Positions 17,343 through 26,366 are shown, counted from the stretch's first letter. The stretch is 64,000 bases of DNA from Dokdonia donghaensis DSW-1 (GCF_001653755.1 NZ_CP015125.1:1498501-1562500), one strand, 5' to 3'. The notes: generated from the sequence alone by a model not told the origin. Translations and numbers: made by a program.

Positions 17343-19688
17343 TTAATTTATTAAGGGTAGTTTAAAATAGAATGTAGCGCCTTGTCCTTTTACACTACTA
17401 ACGCCTATTTTACCGTGGTGTTTCTTTATAATGTCTGCTGCGATATACAGACCTATACCAAAGCCAGGGAAAGTTTTCTCATCAGTTCCTTCTTCTCTAA
17501 AAAATCGTTTAAAAACTTTATCTTGGTTAGAGGTATTAATCCCAATCCCATAGTCGCGCACAGAGACCACAAGCTTATTGTTTTTTGTGACCGCAGTAAT
17601 ATCTATATTTTTTGAACCGGGAGCGTACTTAACAGCATTGCTCAAAAAGTTTATGAGTACCTGGGCTAGTCTATCTTTATCTGCTTCTATGGTACCGTGA
17701 TAGTCGTTTGAGCAGTTAAAAGTATGATCGCTGTTAATCATCTCTTGTTGCGCTATAATATCGCTGAGAAATTCATCGAAGTTAATTTTTGATACATTTA
17801 AACGCAAGCCTCCAGATTTCATTTTAGAAAGATCAAGTAGGTCTGTAATCAGTGCGGTGAGTACTAGAATCTGGGAATTAACGGTATTTAGAGTTTTCAC
17901 AAGAAAAGGATCTTTACTCTTTCCGTATTTCATCTTAAGTAACTGTACGTAACCTTTAATGCTGGTCACAGGCGTTTTAAGTTCGTGGCTCACCATCCCT
18001 ATAAAAAGATCTTTTTGCTTTTCCTGTACTTTCAACTCGTGTATGATTAAGCCTGCGTGGGTATATCCTTCAAAGTTATCATTCCCGTCAAAACGAGGCA
18101 CTGCAATGTCAGACATCCATCGATACAATCCGTCTTTGTTCTTTGCCCTAAACTCTAATTTGTACTGCTCTTTATTTTTAGACGCTTCTCGATACACGGC
18201 TTCGCATCGTTCTCTATCCTTAGGATGTACATATTTAAATAAGGTTTTGCCTCGTAAATACTCATTGGTTACGCCCAGAAATTCGGCAAATAGCTTGTTT
18301 GCAAAAGTAACGTTACCTTCCATATCACTCATCCGTATAAAGGCTGGTGCGTTGTTTGCTAGTAGTTTAAATCTGTTTTCGCTTTCGCGTAAGCTTTCTA
18401 AACTTTTTTCTAATAAGGCTTCTTTTTCTTTCTGAATGGTAATATTAGAAGCCGTAATCGCAATAGCTGTTAAATTATCACTGGAAGGATCTTTTATAGC
18501 AGAGGCGTTACATAACATCCAGAACACCTTGCCAGTTTTGCGATTCCAAAACCGTATTTCTGAGAAAAAACGATCTTGTGTTTTAAGTTTGCTTAAAAGT
18601 GTTTTTGCTACTGGTAGATCTTCTGGAAATATATAGTTCTTTACGTTACTGCCTTTAGTCTCTGAAACGTCCAAATATGCTCTCGCCATCGGATTTGCCG
18701 ATGTAATTAGCCCATCTAGATTTGTTACAAAAATAAACTCACTACTGGTATCCACGAGCGCAAGTAATTTACGTTGTTCTCGCTCTGACCTATGCTCTTT
18801 TGTAATGTCTTGTATCACTCCATTAAAGCGAACAGGCTTGCTATCTGTATCAAAGTATGCTTTACCTATGGCTCGAACTATTCGGGGTTGAGCTCCTGCA
18901 GCCTCAATCGTATATATGATGTCATACTCTGGCGACGTTTCAGGGTCTAAGGCGTGCGCAATAGCCGCTCTTACTCTGGGCTGATCTTCTCGTTTTATAT
19001 TATTTATAGCGTCGTCTATGTTTATTTCGTCGTCACTGGCTAAGTTAAACCATCGTTTTAAGGTGGTATTTCCATCAAACTTGTTTTCACTAGGTCGCCA
19101 CTCAAAAGAGGCAAGGGATGCGGCATCTAAAGCAAATTCTAATTGATCCCGATTCTCTTCTAATTCCTTAAAAACTACAACTTTTTCTGTTGTTTCAATA
19201 ACTGTAACCAGCACCCCGTTTATGACACCATCATCACTCCTTACAGGACTGTAGGTAAATGTCCAGTACACATCTTCCCAACGCCCATTGCGATGTATGG
19301 GCACTAGTTGATCTTCAAACCAAGTTGCAGGCGCTCCACTTTTAAGAAGTGTGACTTGCTCTTTGGCAAAGTTATACCATACATCACCCCAAAATTCAGG
19401 AGCAGAAATTCCCATCATACTACTGTGGTTAAAAGCCTCTCCTAAACTCGGGGCATAATCATCATTATAAAAACAAATATTTTCTGGCCCCCAGAATAAA
19501 AATTGTGGAAATTTAGACTCTAAAAGTATATTAACAATACCTAGAAGCCTTTGTGGCCAGGTATTTATAGGGCCAAGGGTAGTCTTGCTCCAATCCTTAG
19601 TGCGTATTATGCTGCTCATTTCTCCTTCTCCAAAGATGAGAGACGAGGTATGGATTATTTTTTTAGTATGCTGCCCAGTATCCGGCAT
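17343..19688 (-). CDS. Cytosolic multi-PAS sensor histidine kinase
   Basis: A 781-aa protein without membrane helices. About four PAS or PAS-like modules fill residues ~30-545; the first recalls PAS proteins with GPINTWPQRL near the start. HisKA has the phospho-acceptor in MVSHELKTPVTSIKGY (His about 566). HATPase boxes are complete: N-box NFLSNAVKYAPGS near 680, G1 VRDYGIGI near 711 and G2 GFGIGLYIA near 741. It is paired with the downstream receiver. The signal is unknown. A one-base variant of the 14-bp palindrome, TTTCGCGTAAGC, lies inside at 18383-18394. Confidence 0.92.
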   Translation of the reverse strand: MPDTGQHTKKIIHTSSLIFGEGEMSSIIRTKDWSKTTLGPINTWPQRLLGIVNILLESKFPQFLFWGPENICFYNDDYAPSLGEAFNHSSMMGISAPEFWGDVWYNFAKEQVTLLKSGAPATWFEDQLVPIHRNGRWEDVYWTFTYSPVRSDDGVINGVLVTVIETTEKVVVFKELEENRDQLEFALDAASLASFEWRPSENKFDGNTTLKRWFNLASDDEINIDDAINNIKREDQPRVRAAIAHALDPETSPEYDIIYTIEAAGAQPRIVRAIGKAYFDTDSKPVRFNGVIQDITKEHRSEREQRKLLALVDTSSEFIFVTNLDGLITSANPMARAYLDVSETKGSNVKNYIFPEDLPVAKTLLSKLKTQDRFFSEIRFWNRKTGKVFWMLCNASAIKDPSSDNLTAIAITASNITIQKEKEALLEKSLESLRESENRFKLLANNAPAFIRMSDMEGNVTFANKLFAEFLGVTNEYLRGKTLFKYVHPKDRERCEAVYREASKNKEQYKLEFRAKNKDGLYRWMSDIAVPRFDGNDNFEGYTHAGLIIHELKVQEKQKDLFIGMVSHELKTPVTSIKGYVQLLKMKYGKSKDPFLVKTLNTVNSQILVLTALITDLLDLSKMKSGGLRLNVSKINFDEFLSDIIAQQEMINSDHTFNCSNDYHGTIEADKDRLAQVLINFLSNAVKYAPGSKNIDITAVTKNNKLVVSVRDYGIGINTSNQDKVFKRFFREEGTDEKTFPGFGIGLYIAADIIKKHHGKIGVSSVKGQGATFYFKLPLIN

Positions 19689-19809
19689 TAAAAAAGTATG
19701 ATTAAGTGAAGTTTTTAAAGATATAAACTAATGTTTAAAAATGTTAACGTTTTCTAAAATTACATTAACATTTTAAGGAAGACTACCTGATTTATTGTTG
19801 CTTACAATG

Positions 19810-20496
19810 TTATTTTACACGCTTTCGCGAAAGCGTACTCGTAATTACCGCGTGATCATCTGCACGATATGTAATATTCCCGTCGTGGGCTTTTATGATC
19901 TCACTAGCCACAAAAAGCTCTAAAGAAGCCTCTAGTCGTTCTTGTTTTCTTTGCGTGATATAAGAAAAGTCGAAAAGGGTTTCTGGAGCACAGTGTAAAG
20001 TCTGTGCTGGGTTGAAAGAAATTTCTAATTTCAGCACATCTTTATTTTCAGTCAGGTTTATTATAATATTTGATGCAGGCTTGGCGTAAGTAATTACCGT
20101 CGCGGTTAAAATTTCAAGGGCTGTGATCATTCGGTTTTTATCTACATATAGGTACTTGAACTTCTCTAAATGCGAAATGGTAACAGACCGCTCTGATAAG
20201 AGTTCCAGTCTCTGTAGTTTTTTAGCTATCGCTTTTATAAAAGATTCATCACACTCCTGTTTAACAAGTATCAAGGGTTCTTGCGCTTGTAAACGTACAT
20301 AATCGGAGTAGATATTAATAAGCCGTTCTAAGTCGTAGGTGCAGTGTAAAATAGTATCTGCCTGCCGCTTCACAAACGTATCCTCAGAAAAGCTGCTCAT
20401 AATTTCTGCGCCCATACGCATTGTAGCAATAGGATTTTTCATATCGTGAGCCGCAACATTAATGGTTTCTTGTATTTTTTTTGAGTGACTAGCCAA
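19810..20496 (-). CDS. Degenerate histidine kinase (HisKA with eroded ATPase domain)
   Basis: 228 aa. A good HisKA H-box, NVAAHDMKNPIATM, places the phospho-acceptor at His17. The following region has the length of a HATPase domain, but where the N-box should be (ALEILTATVITYAK) no Asn is present, and no DxGxG G1 box is found. It may not bind ATP and could serve as a phosphotransfer or dimerisation partner. It lies 121 bp upstream of the PAS kinase on the same strand. The C-terminus LSRKRVK is created by the 14-bp palindrome. Confidence 0.65.
   Translation of the reverse strand: MASHSKKIQETINVAAHDMKNPIATMRMGAEIMSSFSEDTFVKRQADTILHCTYDLERLINIYSDYVRLQAQEPLILVKQECDESFIKAIAKKLQRLELLSERSVTISHLEKFKYLYVDKNRMITALEILTATVITYAKPASNIIINLTENKDVLKLEISFNPAQTLHCAPETLFDFSYITQRKQERLEASLELFVASEIIKAHDGNITYRADDHAVITSTLSRKRVK
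19821..19834. repeat. 14-bp palindrome copy 7 (3' end of degenerate kinase gene)
   Basis: Exact GCTTTCGCGAAAGC, read on the minus strand as LSRKR just before the stop codon. Confidence 0.95.
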
Positions 20497-20822
20497 GGGA
20501 TGTTATTTAGAATATAGTAAATCTAAGATTAAAATTTATATTGTTACACCTACCTCTAGTCGTTCTTGTAATTAAATTAGGAATGCTGGAGTTGTCTTAA
20601 GTATAAATTACTTTGATTGATTTGGTAATGAAGTTATCTTCATAGAGTCTACGTAAAGCTAAGTAAGAAGCTTCTGAAGATCTAATATTCTCAAAATCTT
20701 AGGAAAAACAGAAGTATGCCTTCCATTTTGGAAACGATTTTTTAGAGTTTATTTTCTTTACTTATCATTGAGTTTAGCTGGTATTTCACGTTTTAACAGA
20801 TATTGCTCTATTTGTCTTTCAA
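20497..20822. other. 326-bp gap without recognised gene
   Basis: The DNA is AT-rich between the degenerate kinase start and the end of the YeeE-type gene. I see no ORF, tRNA or convincing hairpin. A single GTTAC half-site at 20543-20547 has no partner. Confidence 0.5.
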
Positions 20823-21236
20823 TTAATGAGGTAACTTATCTTTAAGTATACCATATAAAAATGTACCTAGTATTGCCGCAGCAATAACTACTAGTATAGG
20901 TGCAAAACCTGCTCCTATAAGAGTAAACATAGGCCCCGGACAAGCACCTGCAAGTGCCCACCCTAAGCCAAAAATAATACCACCTATAAGGTAGCGGCTT
21001 GCACTCCTAGTTTTTGGATAAAAGTGTATGGTCTCCCCATAAAAAGATTTTATATCAAATTTCTTAATGAGCTGTATAGTGATAACACCTATCACTAGTG
21101 CAGAGCCTATAATCCCATACATATGAAATGCGTCAAATTTGAACATCTCATAAATACGAAACCAAGAGGCAGCCTCACTCTTAAACATTGTAATCCCAAA
21201 GAGGATTCCTATAAATAAATAAACTATTGTTCTCAT
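20823..21236 (-). CDS. YeeE/YedE-type membrane protein, second subunit (DUF6691-like)
   Basis: 137 aa with about four membrane helices. The conserved Cys-containing segment LAGACPGPMFTLIG near 99-112 is typical of the YeeE/YedE thiosulfate-uptake family, in which Cys thiols in the pore help pass thiosulfate. Its ATG overlaps the stop of the upstream gene by one base (TAATG), so the two halves are probably made together and form one transporter. Confidence 0.85.
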   Translation of the reverse strand: MRTIVYLFIGILFGITMFKSEAASWFRIYEMFKFDAFHMYGIIGSALVIGVITIQLIKKFDIKSFYGETIHFYPKTRSASRYLIGGIIFGLGWALAGACPGPMFTLIGAGFAPILVVIAAAILGTFLYGILKDKLPH

Positions 21237-21796
21237 TATGCAAAAATTAAGGGGTATAATAAATGTATCATCACAAGACCTCCTATAAAGAACCCTACTA
21301 CGGCTATAAGTGACGGGAGTTGTAAATTACTTAATCCAGAGATCGCGTGGCCAGATGTACAACCACCAGCATAACGCGCGCCAAAGCCCACGAGGAGCCC
21401 ACCTATAATGAGTATAGCTAAGGTTTTAAAATCTAGCAGCGCTGAGGTTTCAAAAAGCTCTGTGGGAAGGTATGCTCTACCAGCACTACTAAAGCCTAGA
21501 TTTTGTAAATCACTTATAGTTTCTGGTGTGATGGCAACAGCGGCATCTGGAGTCATAAAATTTGCAGCTATAAAGCCACCTATAAAGCCACCTATAACCA
21601 CGGTGAGATTCCATTTTTGTGTACGCCAGTCTAGTTTAAAAAAGTCTGCTTTTGTACCTGCTCCGCAAATGGTGCACATCGTTTTAAGGTTAGAAGACAT
21701 ACCAAAGTTTTTGCCCACCATAAGTAGTAAAAACATCACAAAAGCAATCATTGGGCCCGATACATACCAAGGCCAGGGGGAATATATCCAATTCAT
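21236..21796 (-). CDS. YeeE/YedE-type membrane protein, first subunit
   Basis: A 186-aa membrane protein when started at ATG 21796 (MNWIYSPWPWYVSGP). A longer frame to 21847 would run through the promoter region and regulator site, so I reject it. It has about five helices and the conserved GGCTSGHAISGLSNLQLPS near the C-terminus, with a pore Cys. Known relatives import thiosulfate. A GTAAC-N4-GTTAC site lies 45 bp before the start, which puts it under the likely Crp/Fnr regulon. It is the first gene of a two-gene operon. Confidence 0.87.
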   Translation of the reverse strand: MNWIYSPWPWYVSGPMIAFVMFLLLMVGKNFGMSSNLKTMCTICGAGTKADFFKLDWRTQKWNLTVVIGGFIGGFIAANFMTPDAAVAITPETISDLQNLGFSSAGRAYLPTELFETSALLDFKTLAILIIGGLLVGFGARYAGGCTSGHAISGLSNLQLPSLIAVVGFFIGGLVMIHLLYPLIFA

Positions 21797-21810
21797 TACT
21801 TGATTTTTGA

Positions 21811-21854
21811 CAAAGAAAGCGCAAAAATAACCCCTCTTCAGTAACATTTGTTAC
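21811..21854 (-). promoter_or_regulatory. Crp/Fnr-type operator and -7 box upstream of YeeE-type genes
   Basis: The palindrome GTAACATTTGTTAC is at 21841-21854. A -7-like box on the minus strand, TTTCTTTG, is at 21811-21818, 36.5 bp from the operator centre to the box edge, matching four other sites in this window. Confidence 0.7.
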
Positions 21855-21910
21855 CTAATGGGGGTCTTTATTAATCAAGTGTTTTAATGTGTTGTAAATG
21901 TGTTTGTTAC

Positions 21911-21924
21911 GCTTTCGCGAAAGC
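21911..21924. repeat. 14-bp palindrome copy 8 (after dps)
   Basis: Exact GCTTTCGCGAAAGC inside TACGCTTTCGCGAAAGCGTA. It lies 9 bp beyond the dps stop. Confidence 0.95.
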
Positions 21925-21933
21925 GTACCTATA

Positions 21934-22407
21934 CTAGTTTTGATAAGCAGAGAGCATCCATACCAGTTTTTCCTGTTGTACGATATAATCACTCATAAGT
22001 GCTACTGTCCCTTCATCATTTGCATCTGCAGCTATTGATAAGATGGCTCTTTCTTTTTTGAGTAAGACAGTAAGTGCCTCGAGTATGCTTGATATTGCTG
22101 CCTCACCATCTGTAATATTTTCGGCACCTTTAATCTCTGATATCTCTAGATATTTTTTAAAGGTGTGAAGTGGAGTAGCGCTTAAGGTAAGTACACGCTC
22201 TGCAATCTCATCTACTTTTATAAGTGCGTCGTTGTATAACTCTTCAAACTTAAGGTGTAATTCAAAAAATCGTTTTCCTCTTATGTTCCAATGAAAACCT
22301 CTTAGGTTCATATAAAACATCTGGTAGTTAGATAGTAAATCATTAAGCTCCTCTGCCGTTTGTTGTGAGGAGGTTACGTCTAGGCCTATGTTATTTAGTT
22401 TTCTCAT
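21934..22407 (-). CDS. dps: Dps-family ferritin-like DNA-protection protein
   Basis: A 157-aa dodecameric mini-ferritin that oxidises and stores iron and shields DNA. The inter-subunit ferroxidase ligands are visible in FHWNIRG (about 39-45) and HLKFEELYNDALIKVDEIAER (about 51-71). Length is normal for the family. It sits among sulfur-stress genes but has its own upstream gap, without the Crp-type palindrome. Confidence 0.93.
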   Translation of the reverse strand: MRKLNNIGLDVTSSQQTAEELNDLLSNYQMFYMNLRGFHWNIRGKRFFELHLKFEELYNDALIKVDEIAERVLTLSATPLHTFKKYLEISEIKGAENITDGEAAISSILEALTVLLKKERAILSIAADANDEGTVALMSDYIVQQEKLVWMLSAYQN

Positions 22408-22511
22408 AATAATTAGTTTTTTTTAAGTTATTAATTGCTACGCTAAAACGTGCGACTTAGTGTCTTAAAGAATTTTTATAAATTAAGAAAGCAAGAGGCT
22501 TTCATAATACA

Positions 22512-22772
22512 TTATTCTTTATAGTAGTTTTTGATACTCTTCTTTACATATAAAAAACGAAACAAACCTATAATTAATAAGGCAGGTCCTATAACAATGA
22601 GCATAATACCTATCCAGCGTATTTCGTTTAACAGGTCTAATTTTATAATAGCAAAACCAGAACTTAAAAAAACAATAAACGTTCTAAAATAAGCAAGAAA
22701 GGTCCTCTCGTTTGCCAGTCTCGTTCTATCTATCGCTAGTTTATCTCGTAGTGAATGCTCTAGTGTGCTCAT
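22512..22772 (-). CDS. DUF202 (YidH-like) small membrane protein
   Basis: 86 aa. The N-terminal motif LAIDRTRLANERTFLAYFRT is the hallmark of DUF202; two or so membrane helices follow and the tail is basic. The function of the family is unknown. It begins 3 bp after the stop of the HMA-domain gene, so they share an operon. Confidence 0.85.
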   Translation of the reverse strand: MSTLEHSLRDKLAIDRTRLANERTFLAYFRTFIVFLSSGFAIIKLDLLNEIRWIGIMLIVIGPALLIIGLFRFLYVKKSIKNYYKE

Positions 22773-22775
22773 AGG

Positions 22776-23042
22776 TTAGGTTATTTTTCCCGTAGCACAA
22801 CTTACAAAAGATTTTGCCTTTAACAATACACCATTATCATCTTCTATAGATGGATAGCCTAGTTTTTTTAGAGTTTCCTTTACAGATAGCGCATCTATAG
22901 CATCTACTGCAGTAAAGGAGATTGTAGATGATTCTAGATCTACAGTAACATTATGTACATTTCCTAATGCATTAATTTTTGTAGTGATTGTATTAACACA
23001 GCCACCACATCTTAGATTTTGAACAATTATAGCCGTTTTCAT
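22776..23042 (-). CDS. Heavy-metal-associated (HMA) domain protein with CGGC motif
   Basis: An 88-aa ferredoxin-like fold protein with betaalphabeta-betaalphabeta layout. The metal-site loop NLRCGGCVN (Cys12, Cys15) fits the CxxC of copper chaperones, but the usual Met before the first Cys is absent. It probably binds Cu(I) or another soft metal. It is the first gene of a pair with DUF202. Confidence 0.85.
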   Translation of the reverse strand: MKTAIIVQNLRCGGCVNTITTKINALGNVHNVTVDLESSTISFTAVDAIDALSVKETLKKLGYPSIEDDNGVLLKAKSFVSCATGKIT

Positions 23043-23091
23043 AGTGTAAAATTTTGATTAAGAGATTAAGTAAATTGATATAATTAATTAC

Positions 23092-23105
23092 GCTTTCGCG
23101 AAAGC
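23092..23105. repeat. 14-bp palindrome copy 9 (HMA/rhodanese gap)
   Basis: Exact GCTTTCGCGAAAGC between the exported rhodanese stop (23147) and the HMA gene start. Confidence 0.95.
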
Positions 23106-23146
23106 GTGATTGCATACATTATAATCATTATGATTTATAGACTAAG

Positions 23147-23512
23147 CTATTTCCAGTTGTTATAACCATCTTCTAGATCAAAGATGATTTTGAAACCTAG
23201 GCTATCTAATTTTGCCGCAGCGCGCTGGCTTCTATTACCAGATCTACAATAGAGGTACACCGGTTTATCTTTATCAAGTTTATTTACTTTAGTTGTAAAC
23301 TCTGATGTTTTAAAGTAATCTATATTTTGTGCTTTTGCTATATGACCAGAGCTGTACTCATTTGCAGTACGTACATCTATGAGCTGCACACCAGGGGTTG
23401 CTATTGCGCTTTTAAAAGCGTCTCTGTCGAGTATTGTGATAGCATCGCTCTGTTGCAATTTATCACCGAAAAGTAAGGATAGAAATGATATAGGTATGAG
23501 TGTAATTTTCAT
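23147..23512 (-). CDS. Exported single-domain rhodanese
   Basis: 121 aa. A hydrophobic N-terminus (about 1-17) suggests export. One rhodanese domain follows, with VQLIDVRTANEYSSGHI and the active-site loop YLYCRSGNRS, in which Cys carries the persulfide. It should move sulfane sulfur between thiosulfate or polysulfide and thiols in the periplasm. A GTGAC-N4-GTTAC operator and a TATCTTTG box stand upstream. Confidence 0.88.
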   Translation of the reverse strand: MKITLIPISFLSLLFGDKLQQSDAITILDRDAFKSAIATPGVQLIDVRTANEYSSGHIAKAQNIDYFKTSEFTTKVNKLDKDKPVYLYCRSGNRSQRAAAKLDSLGFKIIFDLEDGYNNWK

Positions 23513-23525
23513 TATTATTTTTACT

Positions 23526-23569
23526 CAAAGATAAACGCTTAGTATACGTTTGTCAGTGACTTAGGTTAC
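23526..23569 (-). promoter_or_regulatory. Crp/Fnr-type operator and -7 box upstream of exported rhodanese
   Basis: GTGACTTAGGTTAC (23556-23569) has one mismatch to GTAAC-N4-GTTAC. A perfect minus-strand -7 box, TATCTTTG, is at 23526-23533, 36.5 bp from the operator centre to the box edge. Confidence 0.7.
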
Positions 23570-23590
23570 ATAGCAAGGCTTTTAAAACAA

Positions 23591-23624
23591 AAAAAAAGTG
23601 ACTGTTTGTACAGTCACTTTTTTC
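23591..23624. terminator. Bidirectional terminator downstream of cytosolic rhodanese
   Basis: AAAAAGTGACTGT and ACAGTCACTTTTT form a 13-bp stem with a 4-nt loop and T runs in both directions. Confidence 0.88.
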
Positions 23625-23674
23625 TTCACTAATTTAAAATAATAAGCCTTAATTATAATGAGGCAAATTATGCG

Positions 23675-23989
23675 TTATGGTGCTACCGTTTCTCCTGTCC
23701 AGGCCACCATTCCACCCGTAAGATTGTATGTGCTTTGCACACCCATATTATCAAGTATTTGACACGCTTGCCCGCTACGATTACCGCTCCTGCAATAGAT
23801 ATAGTAATTTTTTGAGGTGTCAAGCTCTTTTATAGAAGCCATAAACGAGGGCTGGTCTAAAAAATCAATCATTTGAGCATTAGCCTGTATCCCTTCTGCG
23901 CACTCTCCAGGAGTTCTTACATCTAAAATTACAGCCTGACTGTCATTTGCAATGAGTTCTTGCCATTCGGCTTGATTTATATTTTTCAT
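23675..23989 (-). CDS. Cytosolic single-domain rhodanese
   Basis: 104 aa from ATG 23989 (MKNINQAEWQEL). A longer frame to 24040 overlaps the upstream gene and looks spurious. The domain contains VILDVRTPGECAEG and the persulfide loop YYIYCRSGNRS with the active Cys. It starts 10 bp after the stop of the MBL-rhodanese fusion, so both are probably translated from one message for sulfane sulfur handling. Confidence 0.88.
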   Translation of the reverse strand: MKNINQAEWQELIANDSQAVILDVRTPGECAEGIQANAQMIDFLDQPSFMASIKELDTSKNYYIYCRSGNRSGQACQILDNMGVQSTYNLTGGMVAWTGETVAP

Positions 23990-23999
23990 TTTAAAAGTT

Positions 24000-25418
24000 T
24001 TATAATGTTGTAGGGCACACAAAATCTGTAACAGGTACACCAGCTTCTTTTATGGCTTTAAAACCACCTTGTACATCTATAAGATTGTGTATGCCTCTGC
24101 TTTTTAAAATAGATGCAGCAATCATACTTCTATATCCTCCAGCACAGTGTACATAAAAAGTGTCGTTTTCTGGAAACTCTGCAAGGTGATTATTTAAGAA
24201 ATCTAGAGGAGTAAGGTGAGCGTCTTTTACACGCTCAGATAAATACTCACTCTCTTTACGTACATCGTATACCGGTTTTTTAGATTTTTCAAGATTAGAC
24301 TTAAACTGGGCAGCTGTTATAGAGCTTACAGTATCATACTCAAGAGCTTCCTTTTTCCAGGCATCAAAACTACCTTTGAGATATCCCAGTGCGTTGTCAA
24401 AACCTACACGTGATAATCGTGTCACTGTCTCTTCTTCCTTACCAGGTTCTGTCACTAGTAATATAGGTTGCTTTACATCTGCAATAAGAGCTCCTACCCA
24501 CGGAGCAAAACCTCCCTTGAGACCTATAAAAATAGACCTAGGTATGTGACCCTTTGCAAACTCATCTTGATGACGTACATCTAGTACAATAGCACCCGTC
24601 TCATTTGCAGCAGCCTCAAAAGCTTGTGGTGATAAGGCTTGTGTACCTCTTTTTAAAACATCTTGAATGTCTTCATAACCTTCTTTGTTCATTTTTACAT
24701 TGAGCGGAAAATACTGAGGTGGCGGTAACAGTCCATCTATAACTTCATTTATAAACTCTTCCTTAGTCATATCTGCTCTCAAGGCATAGTTCATTTGCTT
24801 TTGGTTCCCTAGAGTGTCTACGGTTTCCTTCATCATATTTTTACCACAGGCAGATCCCGCACCGTGTGCTGGATATACTATTACATCATCTGCAAGGGGC
24901 ATTATTTTAGTGCGTAAGCTGTCATATAAGAAACCTGCAAGGTCACGCTCTGTGAGTTCTCCCATTTTTTGAGCAAGATCTGGTCTTCCTACATCTCCTA
25001 GAAATAAAGTATCACCACTGAAAATTGCGTGGTCTTTACCATCTTTATCTTTAAGAAGGTAAGTTGTACTTTCCATCGTGTGTCCTGGTGTGTGTAATGC
25101 TATAATAGTTACATCACCTAGCTTGAACTCTTGCCCATCATTTGCAATGGTCGCTTCAAAAGAGGGGTTTGCATTAGGCCCATATATAATAGGAGCGCCC
25201 GTATCTTTGGCTAGTGTTACGTGACCGCTCACAAAATCTGCGTGAAAGTGAGTTTCAAAAATATACTTGATTTTTGCTTCATCAAGTTTTGCTCTATCAA
25301 GATAAGGTTTTACCTCTCTTAAAGGGTCAATTATAGCAACTTCCCCTTTGCTTTCTATATAATAGGCACCTTGTGCTAAGCATCCTGTGTAGATTTGTTC
25401 AATTTTCATACTTTCCAT
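24000..25418 (-). CDS. Persulfide-dioxygenase-like MBL hydrolase fused to two rhodanese domains
   Basis: 472 aa. The N-terminal metallo-beta-lactamase domain has the metal motif THFHADFVSGH (about 56-66), later HTPGHT and SGDTLF, typical of ETHE1 or BlpA-type persulfide dioxygenases that oxidise glutathione persulfide to sulfite. The first rhodanese domain (~262-355) has LLVTEPG where the active Cys loop should be and is probably inactive. The second (~365-470) has VHCAGGYRS with an active Cys. ATG 25409 is an alternative start. Confidence 0.9.
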   Translation of the reverse strand: MESMKIEQIYTGCLAQGAYYIESKGEVAIIDPLREVKPYLDRAKLDEAKIKYIFETHFHADFVSGHVTLAKDTGAPIIYGPNANPSFEATIANDGQEFKLGDVTIIALHTPGHTMESTTYLLKDKDGKDHAIFSGDTLFLGDVGRPDLAQKMGELTERDLAGFLYDSLRTKIMPLADDVIVYPAHGAGSACGKNMMKETVDTLGNQKQMNYALRADMTKEEFINEVIDGLLPPPQYFPLNVKMNKEGYEDIQDVLKRGTQALSPQAFEAAANETGAIVLDVRHQDEFAKGHIPRSIFIGLKGGFAPWVGALIADVKQPILLVTEPGKEEETVTRLSRVGFDNALGYLKGSFDAWKKEALEYDTVSSITAAQFKSNLEKSKKPVYDVRKESEYLSERVKDAHLTPLDFLNNHLAEFPENDTFYVHCAGGYRSMIAASILKSRGIHNLIDVQGGFKAIKEAGVPVTDFVCPTTL

Positions 25419-25428
25419 TTTTTTATAC

Positions 25429-25442
25429 GCTTTCGCGAAAGC
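25429..25442. repeat. 14-bp palindrome copy 10 (before MBL-rhodanese gene)
   Basis: Exact GCTTTCGCGAAAGC, 11 bp before the start codon, so it probably lies in the mRNA leader. Confidence 0.95.
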
Positions 25443-25483
25443 ATTATATCATACATTTTAACTCGTTATTTGGTCTCATCATA

Positions 25484-26296
25484 TTATTTGTTTACAAAGA
25501 ACTCCATATAAAAGATAAAAATGGCCATTGCAAAAATAAAGTAACCAAAACCTTTTTTGAGCTTCTGTCCATCTATAAAATTACTTAAATAACTGCCTAT
25601 AAAAATTCCCAAAAGAGAGATTAATGTAAAAATGGAGAGAAATACCCAATCTACATCCATCGTTAAAGCATCACCTAAAAAGAAGCCCATAAGAGATTTA
25701 AATGCTATAATTATGAGTGAAGTTCCTACGGCTACTTTCATTTTTATGTTTGCAAGTATTACTAGGGCGGGTATGATTAAAAAACCACCACCGGCACCTA
25801 TCATACCAGTAATACTACCTACTAGTAATCCTTCTACTAAGATAAGAGAGTAGTTGTAAGAAACCTTGCCATCATTCTTTTCTGGACACTCTTTACGCTT
25901 TTTGAGCATTGAGAAAGCGGCTGGTATCATTAGTATTGCAAAGAGGCCAAACATTGCCATCCTGCGTGTAAAATCAAAATCACTTATGGTAAATAAAACG
26001 TCTGGTAAAGCTGGCACTACATAATGTCTTACCATTGTAACTCCCACAATAGCCGGAATACCAAATACTACCGCAGTACGCCAGTCTACATATCCTTTAA
26101 GATGCTGTTTAAGCCCGCCTACGAGCGCACTAGCACCTACAATAAATAAAGAGTATGCAGTTGCTACTTTTTCATTTACAGAAAACAAATATGCAAGTAC
26201 AGGTACCGCAAGTATGGAGCCACCACCACCTATGAGACCTAAGGAAATGCCTATAATGAGTGCACTTATATATCCTAATACTTCTAAAACTTCCAT
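25484..26296 (-). CDS. TauE/SafE-family sulfite/anion exporter
   Basis: 270 aa with about eight membrane helices. The N-terminal repeat has SLGLIGGGGSILAVPVLAYL and the second half GSITGMIGAGGGFLIIPALV, the paired Gly-rich signatures of the TauE/SafE family. In this setting it may export sulfite made by the persulfide dioxygenase encoded downstream. It carries an upstream Crp-type operator and a TACATTTG box. Confidence 0.9.
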   Translation of the reverse strand: MEVLEVLGYISALIIGISLGLIGGGGSILAVPVLAYLFSVNEKVATAYSLFIVGASALVGGLKQHLKGYVDWRTAVVFGIPAIVGVTMVRHYVVPALPDVLFTISDFDFTRRMAMFGLFAILMIPAAFSMLKKRKECPEKNDGKVSYNYSLILVEGLLVGSITGMIGAGGGFLIIPALVILANIKMKVAVGTSLIIIAFKSLMGFFLGDALTMDVDWVFLSIFTLISLLGIFIGSYLSNFIDGQKLKKGFGYFIFAMAIFIFYMEFFVNK

Positions 26297-26318
26297 AATG
26301 AAACTTTGTGTTTTACAA

Positions 26319-26361
26319 CAAATGTATTCTGATATAAAACTACTGGCAGTAACAAAGGTTA
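26319..26361 (-). promoter_or_regulatory. Crp/Fnr-type operator and -7 box upstream of TauE/SafE gene
   Basis: GTAACAAAGGTTAC is at 26348-26361; the minus-strand -7 box TACATTTG is at 26319-26326, 35.5 bp from the operator centre to the box edge. If transcription starts about 6 nt after the box, the operator centre falls close to -41.5. Confidence 0.75.
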
Positions 26362-26366
26362 CATAG

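Noticed and set aside
20534..20547. Possible sixth Crp-type site upstream of the degenerate kinase
   Set aside because: Only the GTTAC half matches and no -7 box is found at the right distance.
21797..21847. 17-residue N-terminal extension of the YeeE-type protein
   Set aside because: It would run through the -7 box and into the operator; the family start is MNWIYSPWPWY.
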